Shown here one piece after another: positions 5,692-13,689 of a stretch of DNA of 16,941 bases. The DNA lies in the NCBI GenBank assembly GCA_027021095.1, contig JALUUZ010000076.1, positions 1-16,941 of the forward strand. The letters are read 5' to 3'. The stretch is from Gammaproteobacteria bacterium. GTDB taxonomy: Bacteria > Pseudomonadota > Gammaproteobacteria > SZUA-21. A model generated the notes under the pieces. The model searched no databases and had not been told where the DNA came from. It saw only the letters and a program-made list of their open reading frames with translations. The position numbers were made by a program, and so were the translations under genes. Numbering within the stretch: position 1 is the stretch's first letter; the number at the start of each line of letters is the position of its first letter.

Positions 5692-7722
5692 TCAACTGTA
5701 CAGGTGACAACGGGCCCGGTGCCGGCCGGTAGAGGCCGGCGGATAAAGCTCGCGGCACTTGGCGATCGCCTCGATACAGCGCGGATGGAAATGACAACCT
5801 TTTGGCGGATCGATCGGTGAAGGCAAATCCCCCTTGAGCATCATTTTCTCGTCGATCAGCTCCTTGTTGATTTCGGGTACCGCGGCGAACAACGCCTTGG
5901 TATAAGGGTGCTTTGGACTACCGAGCACATCCCCGACCGGCCCTTGTTCGACGATCCGGCCAAGATACATGACCGCGATGTCATCGGCCAAGTAGGAAAC
6001 GACCGAAATATCGTGGGTAATAAACAAGTAGGACAGCCCCAGCCTGAGCTGCAGCGACTTCAGCAGGTTCAGGATCTGCGCCTGCACGGACACGTCCAGC
6101 GCACTGGTCGGCTCGTCACAGACGATCAATTTGGGTTTGACCGCCAGGGCCCTGGCGATACAGATACGCTGCCGCTGACCACCGGAAAACTCATGCGGGT
6201 AACGGTGCTTCATGTCCGCGGAGAGACCCACCATCAACAACAACTCCTCGATCCGCCGCGCACGTTCCTCCGGTGACTCGCCTGTATTCAGCGCCAGCAT
6301 CCCCTCCTCGATGATATCACTGATCATCATCCGCGGATTCATCGACGAGAAAGGATCCTGAAAAATAATCTGGAACTCTGCGCGTTTGCGCCGCAGCGCC
6401 TCCCCTTTCAGCGTATTCAGGTTTTCACGGCCGAACCGGATATCGCCCTGCGTATAATCGCGCAACAACTGTAATATTCCCTTGCCGACCGTGGTCTTAC
6501 CACAACCAGACTCACCGACCAGTGCCAGTGTCTTCCCTGGCCTGATCTCGATTTCGACGCCATCGACAGCATAGACATAGCCCCGCACAGTCTTCAGCAG
6601 TCCCTTGTGTATTGGAAAATGTATCTTCAAATCCCTGACTTCCAGCAACGGCGCATCCCCAGCCTCTTCAGTGCCTGTCGCCGCCTGGTACGCCTGCTGC
6701 CGTTCTGCCGGCGCAGCAGACGCTTCCTGGTCCGGCCTGGTCGCGGCAATCTTCTTGTTGTACAAGTGACACAGCACCGACTGGCCGGTGACAGGCCTGC
6801 GGTAGACCGGCGGCTGCTCCGCGCAGGCATCCCACGCCTGATCGCAGCGTGCGACAAAACGGCAGCCGCGAAACTCCTCGGTCAACGGCGGTACGCTGCC
6901 GGCGATCGTATCCAATACCTGGTCGCGCTTGTCTAGCGACGGCAGTGAGTGAAACAGGCGGCGGCTGTACGGATGTGCGGGTTTCTTGAAGAATACCTTG
7001 CGACTCGCCTGTTCGACGATCTGCCCCGCATACATGACGGCGATCCGGTCGGCAGTCTCATAGACCACGCCCAAATCGTGGGTGATCAGCAGAATCGCCA
7101 TACCGGTTTGCTTCTGCAGGTCTTTCAGCAGCCGTAACACCTGCGCCTGTATCGTGACATCCAACGCAGTGGTTGGCTCGTCGGCGATCAGCAGGTCCGG
7201 TTCGGCAGACAGTGCGATCGCAATCATCACCCGCTGTTTCATCCCTCCCGAAAGCTGGTGCGGGTATTCCTTGATGCGTTTAGGCGGATCCGGAATCCCG
7301 ACCGCCTCGAGAAGCTCCAATGCCCGCTGTGTCAGCGCCGGTCCTTTGAGTCGCTTGTGCTTGCGCACCGTCTCCTTGATCTGTTCGCCGATGGTCAACA
7401 CCGGGTTCAGTGAAGTCATCGGTTCCTGGAAAATCATCGCGATACGATTACCCCGCACCCCACGCATCTCGATTTCCGAGTAGGTCGTCAGGTCCTCGTC
7501 ACCAAGCAGAATACTGCCGTCGACGATCCGCCCCGGAGGATCCGGCACCAGTCCCATGATCGACAGGGCTGTCATTGACTTGCCGCAACCGGACTCGCCC
7601 AACAACGCCAGCGTTTCACCATGACGGATATCGAAACTGACACCGTCGACCGCGCGCAGTACGCCCCGGGATGTATCGAACCAGGTCTTCAGATTATCGA
7701 TTTTCAGTATTGTCTCTGCCAT
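5692..7722 (-). CDS. yejF: Fused double ATPase of a Yej-type oligopeptide ABC importer
   Basis: This 676-residue protein holds two complete ABC ATPase domains and would power the YejB/YejE permeases from the cytoplasm. Half 1: Walker A GESGCGKS (42-49), Q-loop Q99, signature LSGGMKQR (157-164), Walker B LLIADEP with E182, switch H215. Half 2: Walker A GESGCGKT (403-410), signature FSGGQRQR (512-519), Walker B LIVCDEP with E537, H570. All catalytic residues are present in both halves. Each half ends with an oligopeptide-transporter C-terminal region with four cysteines (C287, C293, C300, C318; C643, C649, C656, C672). E. coli YejF has 529 residues; the excess is mainly the complete first C-terminal region and an Ala/Gln-rich linker (about 321-358). 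It starts 49 nt after the helix-turn-helix gene with a weak GGA ribosome site and is the last gene of the operon. Confidence 0.93.
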   Translation of the reverse strand: MAETILKIDNLKTWFDTSRGVLRAVDGVSFDIRHGETLALLGESGCGKSMTALSIMGLVPDPPGRIVDGSILLGDEDLTTYSEIEMRGVRGNRIAMIFQEPMTSLNPVLTIGEQIKETVRKHKRLKGPALTQRALELLEAVGIPDPPKRIKEYPHQLSGGMKQRVMIAIALSAEPDLLIADEPTTALDVTIQAQVLRLLKDLQKQTGMAILLITHDLGVVYETADRIAVMYAGQIVEQASRKVFFKKPAHPYSRRLFHSLPSLDKRDQVLDTIAGSVPPLTEEFRGCRFVARCDQAWDACAEQPPVYRRPVTGQSVLCHLYNKKIAATRPDQEASAAPAERQQAYQAATGTEEAGDAPLLEVRDLKIHFPIHKGLLKTVRGYVYAVDGVEIEIRPGKTLALVGESGCGKTTVGKGILQLLRDYTQGDIRFGRENLNTLKGEALRRKRAEFQIIFQDPFSSMNPRMMISDIIEEGMLALNTGESPEERARRIEELLLMVGLSADMKHRYPHEFSGGQRQRICIARALAVKPKLIVCDEPTSALDVSVQAQILNLLKSLQLRLGLSYLFITHDISVVSYLADDIAVMYLGRIVEQGPVGDVLGSPKHPYTKALFAAVPEINKELIDEKMMLKGDLPSPIDPPKGCHFHPRCIEAIAKCRELYPPASTGRHRARCHLYS
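5721..5740. terminator. GC-rich hairpin just past mltD, inside the 3' end of yejF
   Basis: GCCGGCC (5721-5727) and GGCCGGC (5734-5740) form a perfect 7-bp stem with a 6-nt loop, 42 nt beyond the mltD stop and within the last codons of yejF. There is no T-run. It may limit mltD read-through, but it lies in coding sequence and may be incidental. Confidence 0.25.
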
Positions 7723-7771
7723 GATACATCCATCGTCTGCAAGCTTGTATGCCCGGAATGCGGACCGCGGG

Positions 7772-8227
7772 TCAATAATTCCGCGCCAGCTCAGTGATCA
7801 GTTTGTAGAGCGGTACCTGCTGGGCATAGGGCAGCTTCATGTAGGCATTGGCCAGCTCCAGCGCCTCCCGGGTCAATGGCACGCCGTCTTCTTCGGCCTG
7901 CTGCCGTTGCCCTGTGCGCTGCTTGTAGCGCTCACAATGTTCCGACATCAACTGGGTACGAAAGGCCTGTTCCTCGTCTTCATGCAGATGTTTCTCACCG
8001 ATGCCCGACAGCAACCAGTTCGACCGTACCCGCATATGTTTCGCGAGCTTGACCAGTTTCGACGTCTTCGGGTAAGACTTTCCTTCCAGCCACTCCGCCA
8101 CATGTTCGGGACTGACGCTCAACAACCTGGCCAGCGCCTGCTGGCGTTCTTCTGCCGTTTCAGGAAAGCCTGACTCCGCAAGCACGGCATTCAAGCGTTG
8201 TGAAAATTTGATACGTTCAGTCTGCAT
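7772..8227 (-). CDS. Xre/CI-like helix-turn-helix DNA-binding protein embedded in the importer operon
   Basis: A 151-residue cytoplasmic protein whose N-terminal part (about 8-75) looks like a phage CI/Xre-type helix-turn-helix domain: ARLLSVSPEHVAEWLEGKSY (33-52) contains the two helices with the recognition helix near 39-48, followed by KTSKLVKLAKHMRV and the typical SNWLLSGIGE ending. The remaining part (about 80-151) is helical and charged, without the LexA/CI peptidase serine-lysine signature that I can see, so self-cleavage is not indicated. I chose the ATG at 8225-8227, which has a strong GGGAGG ribosome site, over an in-frame ATG at 8252-8254 that lacks one and would add 9 residues. 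It lies 59 nt after yejE and 49 nt before yejF on the same strand. It may autoregulate the importer; no target is shown by the sequence. Confidence 0.75.
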   Translation of the reverse strand: MQTERIKFSQRLNAVLAESGFPETAEERQQALARLLSVSPEHVAEWLEGKSYPKTSKLVKLAKHMRVRSNWLLSGIGEKHLHEDEEQAFRTQLMSEHCERYKQRTGQRQQAEEDGVPLTREALELANAYMKLPYAQQVPLYKLITELARNY

Positions 8228-8230
8228 AGT

Positions 8231-8237
8231 ACCTCCC
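8231..8237 (-). promoter_or_regulatory. Ribosome binding site fixing the start of the helix-turn-helix gene
   Basis: On the minus strand GGGAGGT lies 3-4 nt before the ATG at 8227. The alternative ATG at 8254 has only AACGG upstream, so the internal start is preferred. Confidence 0.6.
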
Positions 8238-8286
8238 TCATAGAATCCTTGCATTACCGTTGCAGTGCTACACTTCCCGGTTCAAT

Positions 8287-9954
8287 TCAACCCGTGCGCA
8301 GCTTTGGATCGAATGCGTCCCGCACTGCATCTGCAAACAGATTGGCCGCCAGCACCAGTGCAAACATAAACAGCAAGGCTGCCACCAACGCCCACCAGAC
8401 TACCGGTTCACGCGCCATCTCCAGGCGCGCGCTGTTGATCATGTTCCCCCAGCTGTTCATCGTCGGGTCGATCCCGATCCCGATGTAGGACAACACTGCC
8501 TCCGCCAGCACCAGTCCGCTGAAATCCAGCACCACAACGATCATTATAATATGCATTACATTCGGTGCAATATGGTTGAAAATCACTTTAAGATGCCCGA
8601 GCCCGAACGCCCTGGCGGCCTCGATATAGTCCATCTCGCGAATCTTCAACGCTTCGCCGCGCAGCAGGCGGCACAGGCCGATCCAGCCGGTGACACCAAG
8701 AATACCACAAAGAGCCAGAAACTTGACATCCCCACGCTCCGCCGCAGTCCGAAACAGCGACTCGTGATTGCTGATATACACATCCATTGCCAAGACGGAA
8801 GCGGCGATCAGCAACACCCCGGGGATCGAACTCAGCGTAGTGTATAGAAACTGGATCAGGTCATCGACCCAGCCTTTCAGGTAACCGGCGGCCACGCCAA
8901 GCAGAAACGCAAACGGCAGCATGATCAGCGTAGCCAGCGTGCCGATCAATACCCCGGTGCGGACACTCTTCAACGCCTGGTACAGCGTATCCTGCCCAAC
9001 CTTGTCAGTGCCGAACACATGGTAAAAATTACTCAGGTAAAGCAGCAATGCAGCGATAATGCATACGACGAGCAGCGTATAGAGCGCAACATGCCAAGGC
9101 AACCCACGGCGCTCGACAAAGAGTTCCAGGACGGCACTGCGCAATGCACACCGCTTTTGCAGCATCCTGCCAAGCGTGAACAGCAGCGCCAACAGCAGCC
9201 ATACTCCAAGCCCGAACAGCACAGCGATCAACGCCTTCGACGCCACGTCGCCAGCCACACTCTGGCCCGGCTGCAGGTGGCGGCCACCGTGCTTCAAGCG
9301 CGGGTATTCCCGCACGATCTTTCCGCCCGGCAGTTCAATGCTTTCCTTGACATACAGGCGTGTGGCAAAGGGCGCCGAATAGGATTTCTCGTCCTTGTCA
9401 CGCATCGCGCCCAGCACCCGGTCCAGTACACTGACGATCTGCGTCGAATACTGTGGCTGTGCCGCACTCTTGCCCGCCATGGTATTCAGCGGAGGTTGAA
9501 AGTGAATCGAGTCGAGAAAAGTGATCACGAGGAAAAACAATAACACCACCACCGTGCCCATCGCGACCTTGCGCTGAAACACCTGCCGCCAGGTCATTCG
9601 CAGGTGCAGCTTGCTGTAGACATAAAAACCGCTGGTACTCAAGAACGCCAGCAGCACGAAGAAGAAGTAATCTGAGTACAGGTACTTGGGACGCCCAAAC
9701 AACCACGGCAACAACACCAGCAAAAGTATCAGCCCGAGCAGGGTAACAGCCGACGCGGCGAGCCATTTGCGCGTCGCGTAGTTCAGCAGCACCACGGCCA
9801 CCAAGGCCGCGACCACGATACCCAGGGTAAGCAAGGCCTGACCCTGCATCAACATCTTGACAGTGAAAAACAGCGCCAGTGCCACTGCCAGGACGACCAG
9901 TCCTGTGGAATTTCTGCTTGCATGCGATAATCGTCTTTTCTTCACTTGCGCCAT
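8287..9954 (-). CDS. yejE: Oligopeptide ABC transporter permease, YejE/OppC type, with extra N-terminal membrane module
   Basis: Second permease of the importer, 555 residues against 341 in E. coli YejE. The C-terminal part (about 311-555) is the ordinary OppC/YejE permease: FGTDKVGQDTLYQALKS (314-330), the EAA loop EALKIREMDYIEAARAFGLG (434-453) that docks with the ATPase, and the AVRDAFDP ending shared with E. coli YejE. The N-terminal part is unusual: about five hydrophobic segments (roughly 19-37, 41-58, 67-86, 93-112, 131-149), a hydrophilic loop (about 150-238) with SYSAPFATRLYVKESIELPG, then helices near 240-262 and 288-308. The ATG lies 7 nt after the yejB stop behind GGTGGG, which indicates tight coupling. 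The role of the added module is unknown. Confidence 0.88.
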   Translation of the reverse strand: MAQVKKRRLSHASRNSTGLVVLAVALALFFTVKMLMQGQALLTLGIVVAALVAVVLLNYATRKWLAASAVTLLGLILLLVLLPWLFGRPKYLYSDYFFFVLLAFLSTSGFYVYSKLHLRMTWRQVFQRKVAMGTVVVLLFFLVITFLDSIHFQPPLNTMAGKSAAQPQYSTQIVSVLDRVLGAMRDKDEKSYSAPFATRLYVKESIELPGGKIVREYPRLKHGGRHLQPGQSVAGDVASKALIAVLFGLGVWLLLALLFTLGRMLQKRCALRSAVLELFVERRGLPWHVALYTLLVVCIIAALLLYLSNFYHVFGTDKVGQDTLYQALKSVRTGVLIGTLATLIMLPFAFLLGVAAGYLKGWVDDLIQFLYTTLSSIPGVLLIAASVLAMDVYISNHESLFRTAAERGDVKFLALCGILGVTGWIGLCRLLRGEALKIREMDYIEAARAFGLGHLKVIFNHIAPNVMHIIMIVVVLDFSGLVLAEAVLSYIGIGIDPTMNSWGNMINSARLEMAREPVVWWALVAALLFMFALVLAANLFADAVRDAFDPKLRTG

Positions 9955-9961
9955 CCCACCG

Positions 9962-10936
9962 CTAACTGAAACGAATCCGTGGATCGACCAGGGTATAGGA
10001 AATGTCGGTCAGCAGCAGGCCGAGGATATAGAGCACTGACCCCAGAAAGACCATCGAGCGCACGATGCCGAAATCCTGTGCACGGATACCGTCGATGACA
10101 TAACTGCCGAGGCCGGGAATGCCAAAAAACGATTCCGTCACCAGGCTGCCCATGAACAACAACGGCAGTGTCGCGACGATTCCTGTCAATATCGGGATCA
10201 TCGCATTCCCGAGCACGTGTTTGAACAGGACTACGCCTTCTGACAAGCCCTTGGCCCTGGCCGTACGCACGTAGTCTTTATTGATGTCTTCGAGAAAAAT
10301 CGTACGGTACCAGCGGCTGGTCGCGCCCAGGCCGCTGAAGATACCAATAATGACCGGCAACACCAGGAACTTGAACATATTGTCCGGGTTGAACCCGGAT
10401 ATCGGGGTCAGGTGCAACAGCTTGCCGATCAGGTACTGCCCGCCGATGATGTAAAACATCGACGAAATCGACATGATTACGACGCAAAAAATCACTCCCC
10501 AGAAATCGACGTAAGTGGCACGAAAAAACGCCATCGTCATTGCAAAGGTAATGTACACCAGCAAACCGACAAGCAACACCGGCAAGGCAATCGCCAGGCT
10601 CGGCCACATCCGCACTCGGATGTCATAACCGATATTGCGGCCGTTGTCGGCATTGCCAAAATCGAACAGAAACAGCTTGACCGACTTCTGGAAGAAAAGT
10701 GTGTCGGTAAGTTTCTCTATACCATACGCCTTGGCGTTGAACCACTTGGGCTTGTCGTAGCCTTTTTCTCTCTTCCAGCGCTCGATCATCTCCGGCTTGA
10801 CATTTTTGTTACCCAGCTGGGCGCGTGCCATGTCGTCCGGGCTATTGACACTGAAAAACAGCAAAAAAGTAATCAGGTTGACCGCAATCAGCAGCGGAAT
10901 CGCATACAGAACACGCCTGACGATATAAGCCAACAT
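9962..10936 (-). CDS. yejB: Oligopeptide ABC transporter permease, YejB/OppB type
   Basis: This 324-residue inner-membrane permease forms the channel together with YejE. It starts with the typical YIVRRVLYAIPLLIAVNLITF first helix, carries the EAA loop with DYVRTARAKGLSEGVVLFKH, close to the E. coli YejB stretch, and ends in LTDISYTLVDPRIRFS, nearly the YejB ending. E. coli YejB is 364 residues; here the periplasmic stretch after the first helix is shorter. The start lies 1 nt after the stop of the solute-binding protein (TAG-C-ATG) and its ribosome site GGGGAGG is inside the end of that gene, so the two are almost certainly translationally coupled. Confidence 0.92.
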   Translation of the reverse strand: MLAYIVRRVLYAIPLLIAVNLITFLLFFSVNSPDDMARAQLGNKNVKPEMIERWKREKGYDKPKWFNAKAYGIEKLTDTLFFQKSVKLFLFDFGNADNGRNIGYDIRVRMWPSLAIALPVLLVGLLVYITFAMTMAFFRATYVDFWGVIFCVVIMSISSMFYIIGGQYLIGKLLHLTPISGFNPDNMFKFLVLPVIIGIFSGLGATSRWYRTIFLEDINKDYVRTARAKGLSEGVVLFKHVLGNAMIPILTGIVATLPLLFMGSLVTESFFGIPGLGSYVIDGIRAQDFGIVRSMVFLGSVLYILGLLLTDISYTLVDPRIRFS

Positions 10937-10937
10937 G

Positions 10938-13394
10938 CTACCTCCCCTGCCCCTTCACCGCCTTCTTGGCCCGGTTGAGCTTGTCCCGATACACCTTGAA
11001 TGCGGGCACGAGCGTGACCACCAGCAGCACGAACAAAACATAGACGGGCCACAGCACCGGCTTGTTCCACTGGCGCCGGCGCTGATCACGCAGCGCCGGC
11101 AGCACACGCTTGTACATCAGGGTATTGTGCGACATGTCGTTGGGCTTGGCGTTCTTGTACCAGGCATGAAAAAGTGCATAGCTTTTCGGATGAAACCCCC
11201 AGATCCACGGCGCATCACGCTGTACTGTATGCAGCATCTTGCGGATGATCGCCAAGCGCTGCGGACTGTTCGGCATGGTTTCCATCTGCTTGAAATAGCG
11301 GTTGAATTCCTTGCTGTCATAGTTCGCGGCGTTTTCACCACGGTACTTGACCTTGCCGTTTGGCCCATACAGCAGAAACAGGAAATTTTCCGGGTCAGGA
11401 TAGTCGGCATTCCAGCCCCAGCGAAACAGCTGCGCCTTGCCGTCGCGCATCTTTTCCTGGAAACGGTTGTAATCGGTTTCGCGTATCTCCAGTTGGATGT
11501 CGATCTTACGCAATTGTTTCCTGAACCAGTCACGTTCAGCCTTGTCCTGGGCACCGCCCCCGGTCAGATCGAAGTAAAGAATAAGCTGTTCGCCTGTCTT
11601 CGGATCACGTCCCCCGGGATAGCCTGCCTCGGCCAGCAGCTTCTTTGCATAGGCAATCGGCTTGCGTCGTGGTTTTCCATTGACCCAGTCATAGACATAA
11701 CGATTGATCCCCTCTTTGCCCGGCAGGTAACCAAACATCCCCGGCGGCAACGGGCCTTGCGCCACCTCGCCACGACCATTGAGAAAAATACTGATGTACT
11801 CCTCGTAATCGATCGCAATCGAAATCGCCTGCCGCAGCTTGCGCGCACGTTCTGAATTCCCGCCGACCACGGGGTCCAGCATGTTGAAACCCAGGTAGGA
11901 AATACTCATGCGCACGGAAGTCGCCAGTTGGATGTCCTTGCTGCGCATCGTCTCGGTCAGCCGGGCATCTCCTTCGACATTGATCTTGACCGCCTGGTCG
12001 AAACTGTCGGACGGGATCGCTGCCGTATCGTAGTAGCCCTGCAGAAATTTATTCCAGATCGGGATACTTTCTTTTTCCAGCGTAAAGATCACCTTGTCGA
12101 CAAACGGCATCAACTTACCCGCATCGTCCAGCAGACCCTTTTCACGATCCCCCTTTTCGCCTGAAGCGGGGTAAGGGATACCACGAAAATTCGGATTCCG
12201 CTGTAACACCATCTGGCTGTTGGGATCGTTCTTCGTCAACATATAGGCACCGGTGCCGACCGGGTACCAATCCATCGAAATATTCTTTTGTTTCATTCCA
12301 GCCTGGGCGTAAAATTTCTCGACCTCGTAGGGCATCGGCGAAAAAAACGGCATCGCAAGCCAGTACTTCAACTGCGGATAGCGCTTTTTTAAAATAATCT
12401 GGTAAGTGTAGCGGTTTACCACGCGCACCCCGGGTAACGGAAAGCGGTTCAGGTCGAGAAAACGGTACTCGGCACGTAACTTGTCCAAGGCCTTGCGCAG
12501 CGACGGCAATACTGTTTTGACGCTCCCTGTCTGCTGCGGGATCCGTTCGAGCTCTGCCAGCAGCAGCTTCGCTTCCTCCGGCGCCATGGCTTCCAGGTAG
12601 TCTTTTTTTACCTGCGAAAACACCTTGCCACGCATACTGAACCGGTCGAGCTCGGAAACCAGCCGCTGCACTACACGGATTTTCGTTTTCAATTCCGTAT
12701 TGTACTTGCGCAGGCTGGCTGCATACTCTTTCAGACCGTCGATATATTTCACCATGGTGCTGAGTATCGGGCTGTGCAGACGCGGGTGCGCCAGTCGCTT
12801 TATTTGATAGACATAATCATCGGCACTGAGTTCACGGGTGTCGTTCACGCCGAAACTGAAATCGGATAATTTATCGACCTGTGCAATCTGCCGTGGCGTC
12901 AGGTGATGATATTTGTACCTGCCTTGCTGATCCCGGGCAAAAGCCGGGTGCGGCTGATACTTGATGCCTGGCTTGATCGTAATAGTATAGACTGTGGACG
13001 CAATCCGGCTCGCCGGCGCCTGCTTCGGAAGCCTGTTGCCCTTGTGATCGAAATGCTCGACCAGTGGCATCTTTTCAGCGGTCAACGGAATCAGCTGGTA
13101 CGGGCGTTTCAGGTAATGGTACTGCAGGGGCGGTTCATAAATGTTACCGATATAGGTGTACTCGTTGGAACTGTAGGATCGTGCCGGATCCAAATGTTTC
13201 GGGCGCCCGGAAAACAGGCTGTACAGAATCTTTTTTCCCTGGTGCGATTGTGGATAGGGATTGTTCCAGACACCACCGCTGCGGTCACAGCCGGGAAGTA
13301 AAAGCCCGAGGCCGGCCAGGCACAGCCAGCACCAAGTCCGGCCAATCGTCCCGGCCACCGGTTTGCGATAATCACTCACGTTATACTGACTCAA
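10938..13394 (-). CDS. Large family 5 solute-binding lipoprotein with C-terminal membrane anchor (YejA position)
   Basis: The peptide-binding component of the importer: 818 residues against about 540-600 for usual family 5 proteins. Its lipobox is LLLPGC (C36). SBP_bac_5 signatures follow: KHLDPARSYSSNEYTYIGNI (66-85), ADDYVYQIKRLAHP (191-204), RKLRQAISIAIDYEEYI (518-534) and RWGWNADYPDPENFLFLL (658-675). Two additions stand out: a charged, predicted helical segment at about 205-315 inserted in the first lobe, and a C-terminal hydrophobic helix at about 778-799 (VLWPVYVLFVLLVVTLV) followed by a basic tail. The start is uncertain: the first in-frame codon is TTG (13392-13394) without a clear ribosome site and only about 12 nt from the predicted transcript start; GTG codons at 13377-13379 or 13356-13358 are plausible, the latter giving a compact 23-residue signal peptide before the lipobox cysteine. 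Confidence 0.9.
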   Translation of the reverse strand: MSQYNVSDYRKPVAGTIGRTWCWLCLAGLGLLLPGCDRSGGVWNNPYPQSHQGKKILYSLFSGRPKHLDPARSYSSNEYTYIGNIYEPPLQYHYLKRPYQLIPLTAEKMPLVEHFDHKGNRLPKQAPASRIASTVYTITIKPGIKYQPHPAFARDQQGRYKYHHLTPRQIAQVDKLSDFSFGVNDTRELSADDYVYQIKRLAHPRLHSPILSTMVKYIDGLKEYAASLRKYNTELKTKIRVVQRLVSELDRFSMRGKVFSQVKKDYLEAMAPEEAKLLLAELERIPQQTGSVKTVLPSLRKALDKLRAEYRFLDLNRFPLPGVRVVNRYTYQIILKKRYPQLKYWLAMPFFSPMPYEVEKFYAQAGMKQKNISMDWYPVGTGAYMLTKNDPNSQMVLQRNPNFRGIPYPASGEKGDREKGLLDDAGKLMPFVDKVIFTLEKESIPIWNKFLQGYYDTAAIPSDSFDQAVKINVEGDARLTETMRSKDIQLATSVRMSISYLGFNMLDPVVGGNSERARKLRQAISIAIDYEEYISIFLNGRGEVAQGPLPPGMFGYLPGKEGINRYVYDWVNGKPRRKPIAYAKKLLAEAGYPGGRDPKTGEQLILYFDLTGGGAQDKAERDWFRKQLRKIDIQLEIRETDYNRFQEKMRDGKAQLFRWGWNADYPDPENFLFLLYGPNGKVKYRGENAANYDSKEFNRYFKQMETMPNSPQRLAIIRKMLHTVQRDAPWIWGFHPKSYALFHAWYKNAKPNDMSHNTLMYKRVLPALRDQRRRQWNKPVLWPVYVLFVLLVVTLVPAFKVYRDKLNRAKKAVKGQGR

Positions 13395-13412
13395 TCACAA
13401 GTATCCAGCCGT

Positions 13413-13440
13413 ACTATACGCCAAAGCTGGGAATTTCCAA
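13413..13440 (-). promoter_or_regulatory. Promoter of the oligopeptide importer operon
   Basis: On the minus strand TTGGAA (13435-13440), a 16-nt spacer and TATAGT (13413-13418) form a sigma-70-like promoter that starts transcription near 13406. An imperfect dyad TGGGAATTTCCA (13428-13439) overlaps the -35 box and could be an operator. Confidence 0.5.
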
Positions 13441-13490
13441 AATTTCTTTTAATCTTCCGGGGTTTATGTTAAATATTACTGTCGTTTTGG

Positions 13491-13511
13491 TCCAGACAGA
13501 AACTCTCTGGA
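13491..13511. promoter_or_regulatory. Inverted repeat, possible operator in the importer/fabI spacer
   Basis: TCCAGA (13491-13496) and TCTGGA (13506-13511) are perfectly inverted around 9 nt, and the repeat abuts a TATATT hexamer (13512-13517) on the plus strand. The half-sites point the opposite way to FadR sites (TCTGG...CCAGA), so a FadR operator is not indicated. Confidence 0.3.
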
Positions 13512-13660
13512 TATATTTTGTTCAAGACGCTGTCAGAGATCAATCAAACAAACCGGCAACCTACTGGGCCCCTGGACTACTTGAGCTGGCAAAGACGATT
13601 TCTGCTGCCGACACAGCCGCAGCGGTGTTCAATCGTCTCCGGCAACTCAGGGATAACTTG

Positions 13661-13689
13661 GTGACAGTAAGTTGTTATTTAGGTAGTGT
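13661..13689 (+). promoter_or_regulatory. Candidate fabI promoter
   Basis: GTGACA (13661-13666), a 17-nt spacer and TAGTGT (13684-13689) give a good -35 but a mediocre -10. Transcription would begin near 13696 with a leader of about 79 nt. A TATATT at 13512-13517 is an alternative -10 without a clear -35, implying a leader of about 250 nt. Confidence 0.3.

Noticed and set aside
13491..13511. FadR operator upstream of fabI
   Set aside because: The half-sites are inverted relative to the FadR consensus (TCCAGA...TCTGGA instead of TCTGGT...ACCAGA).
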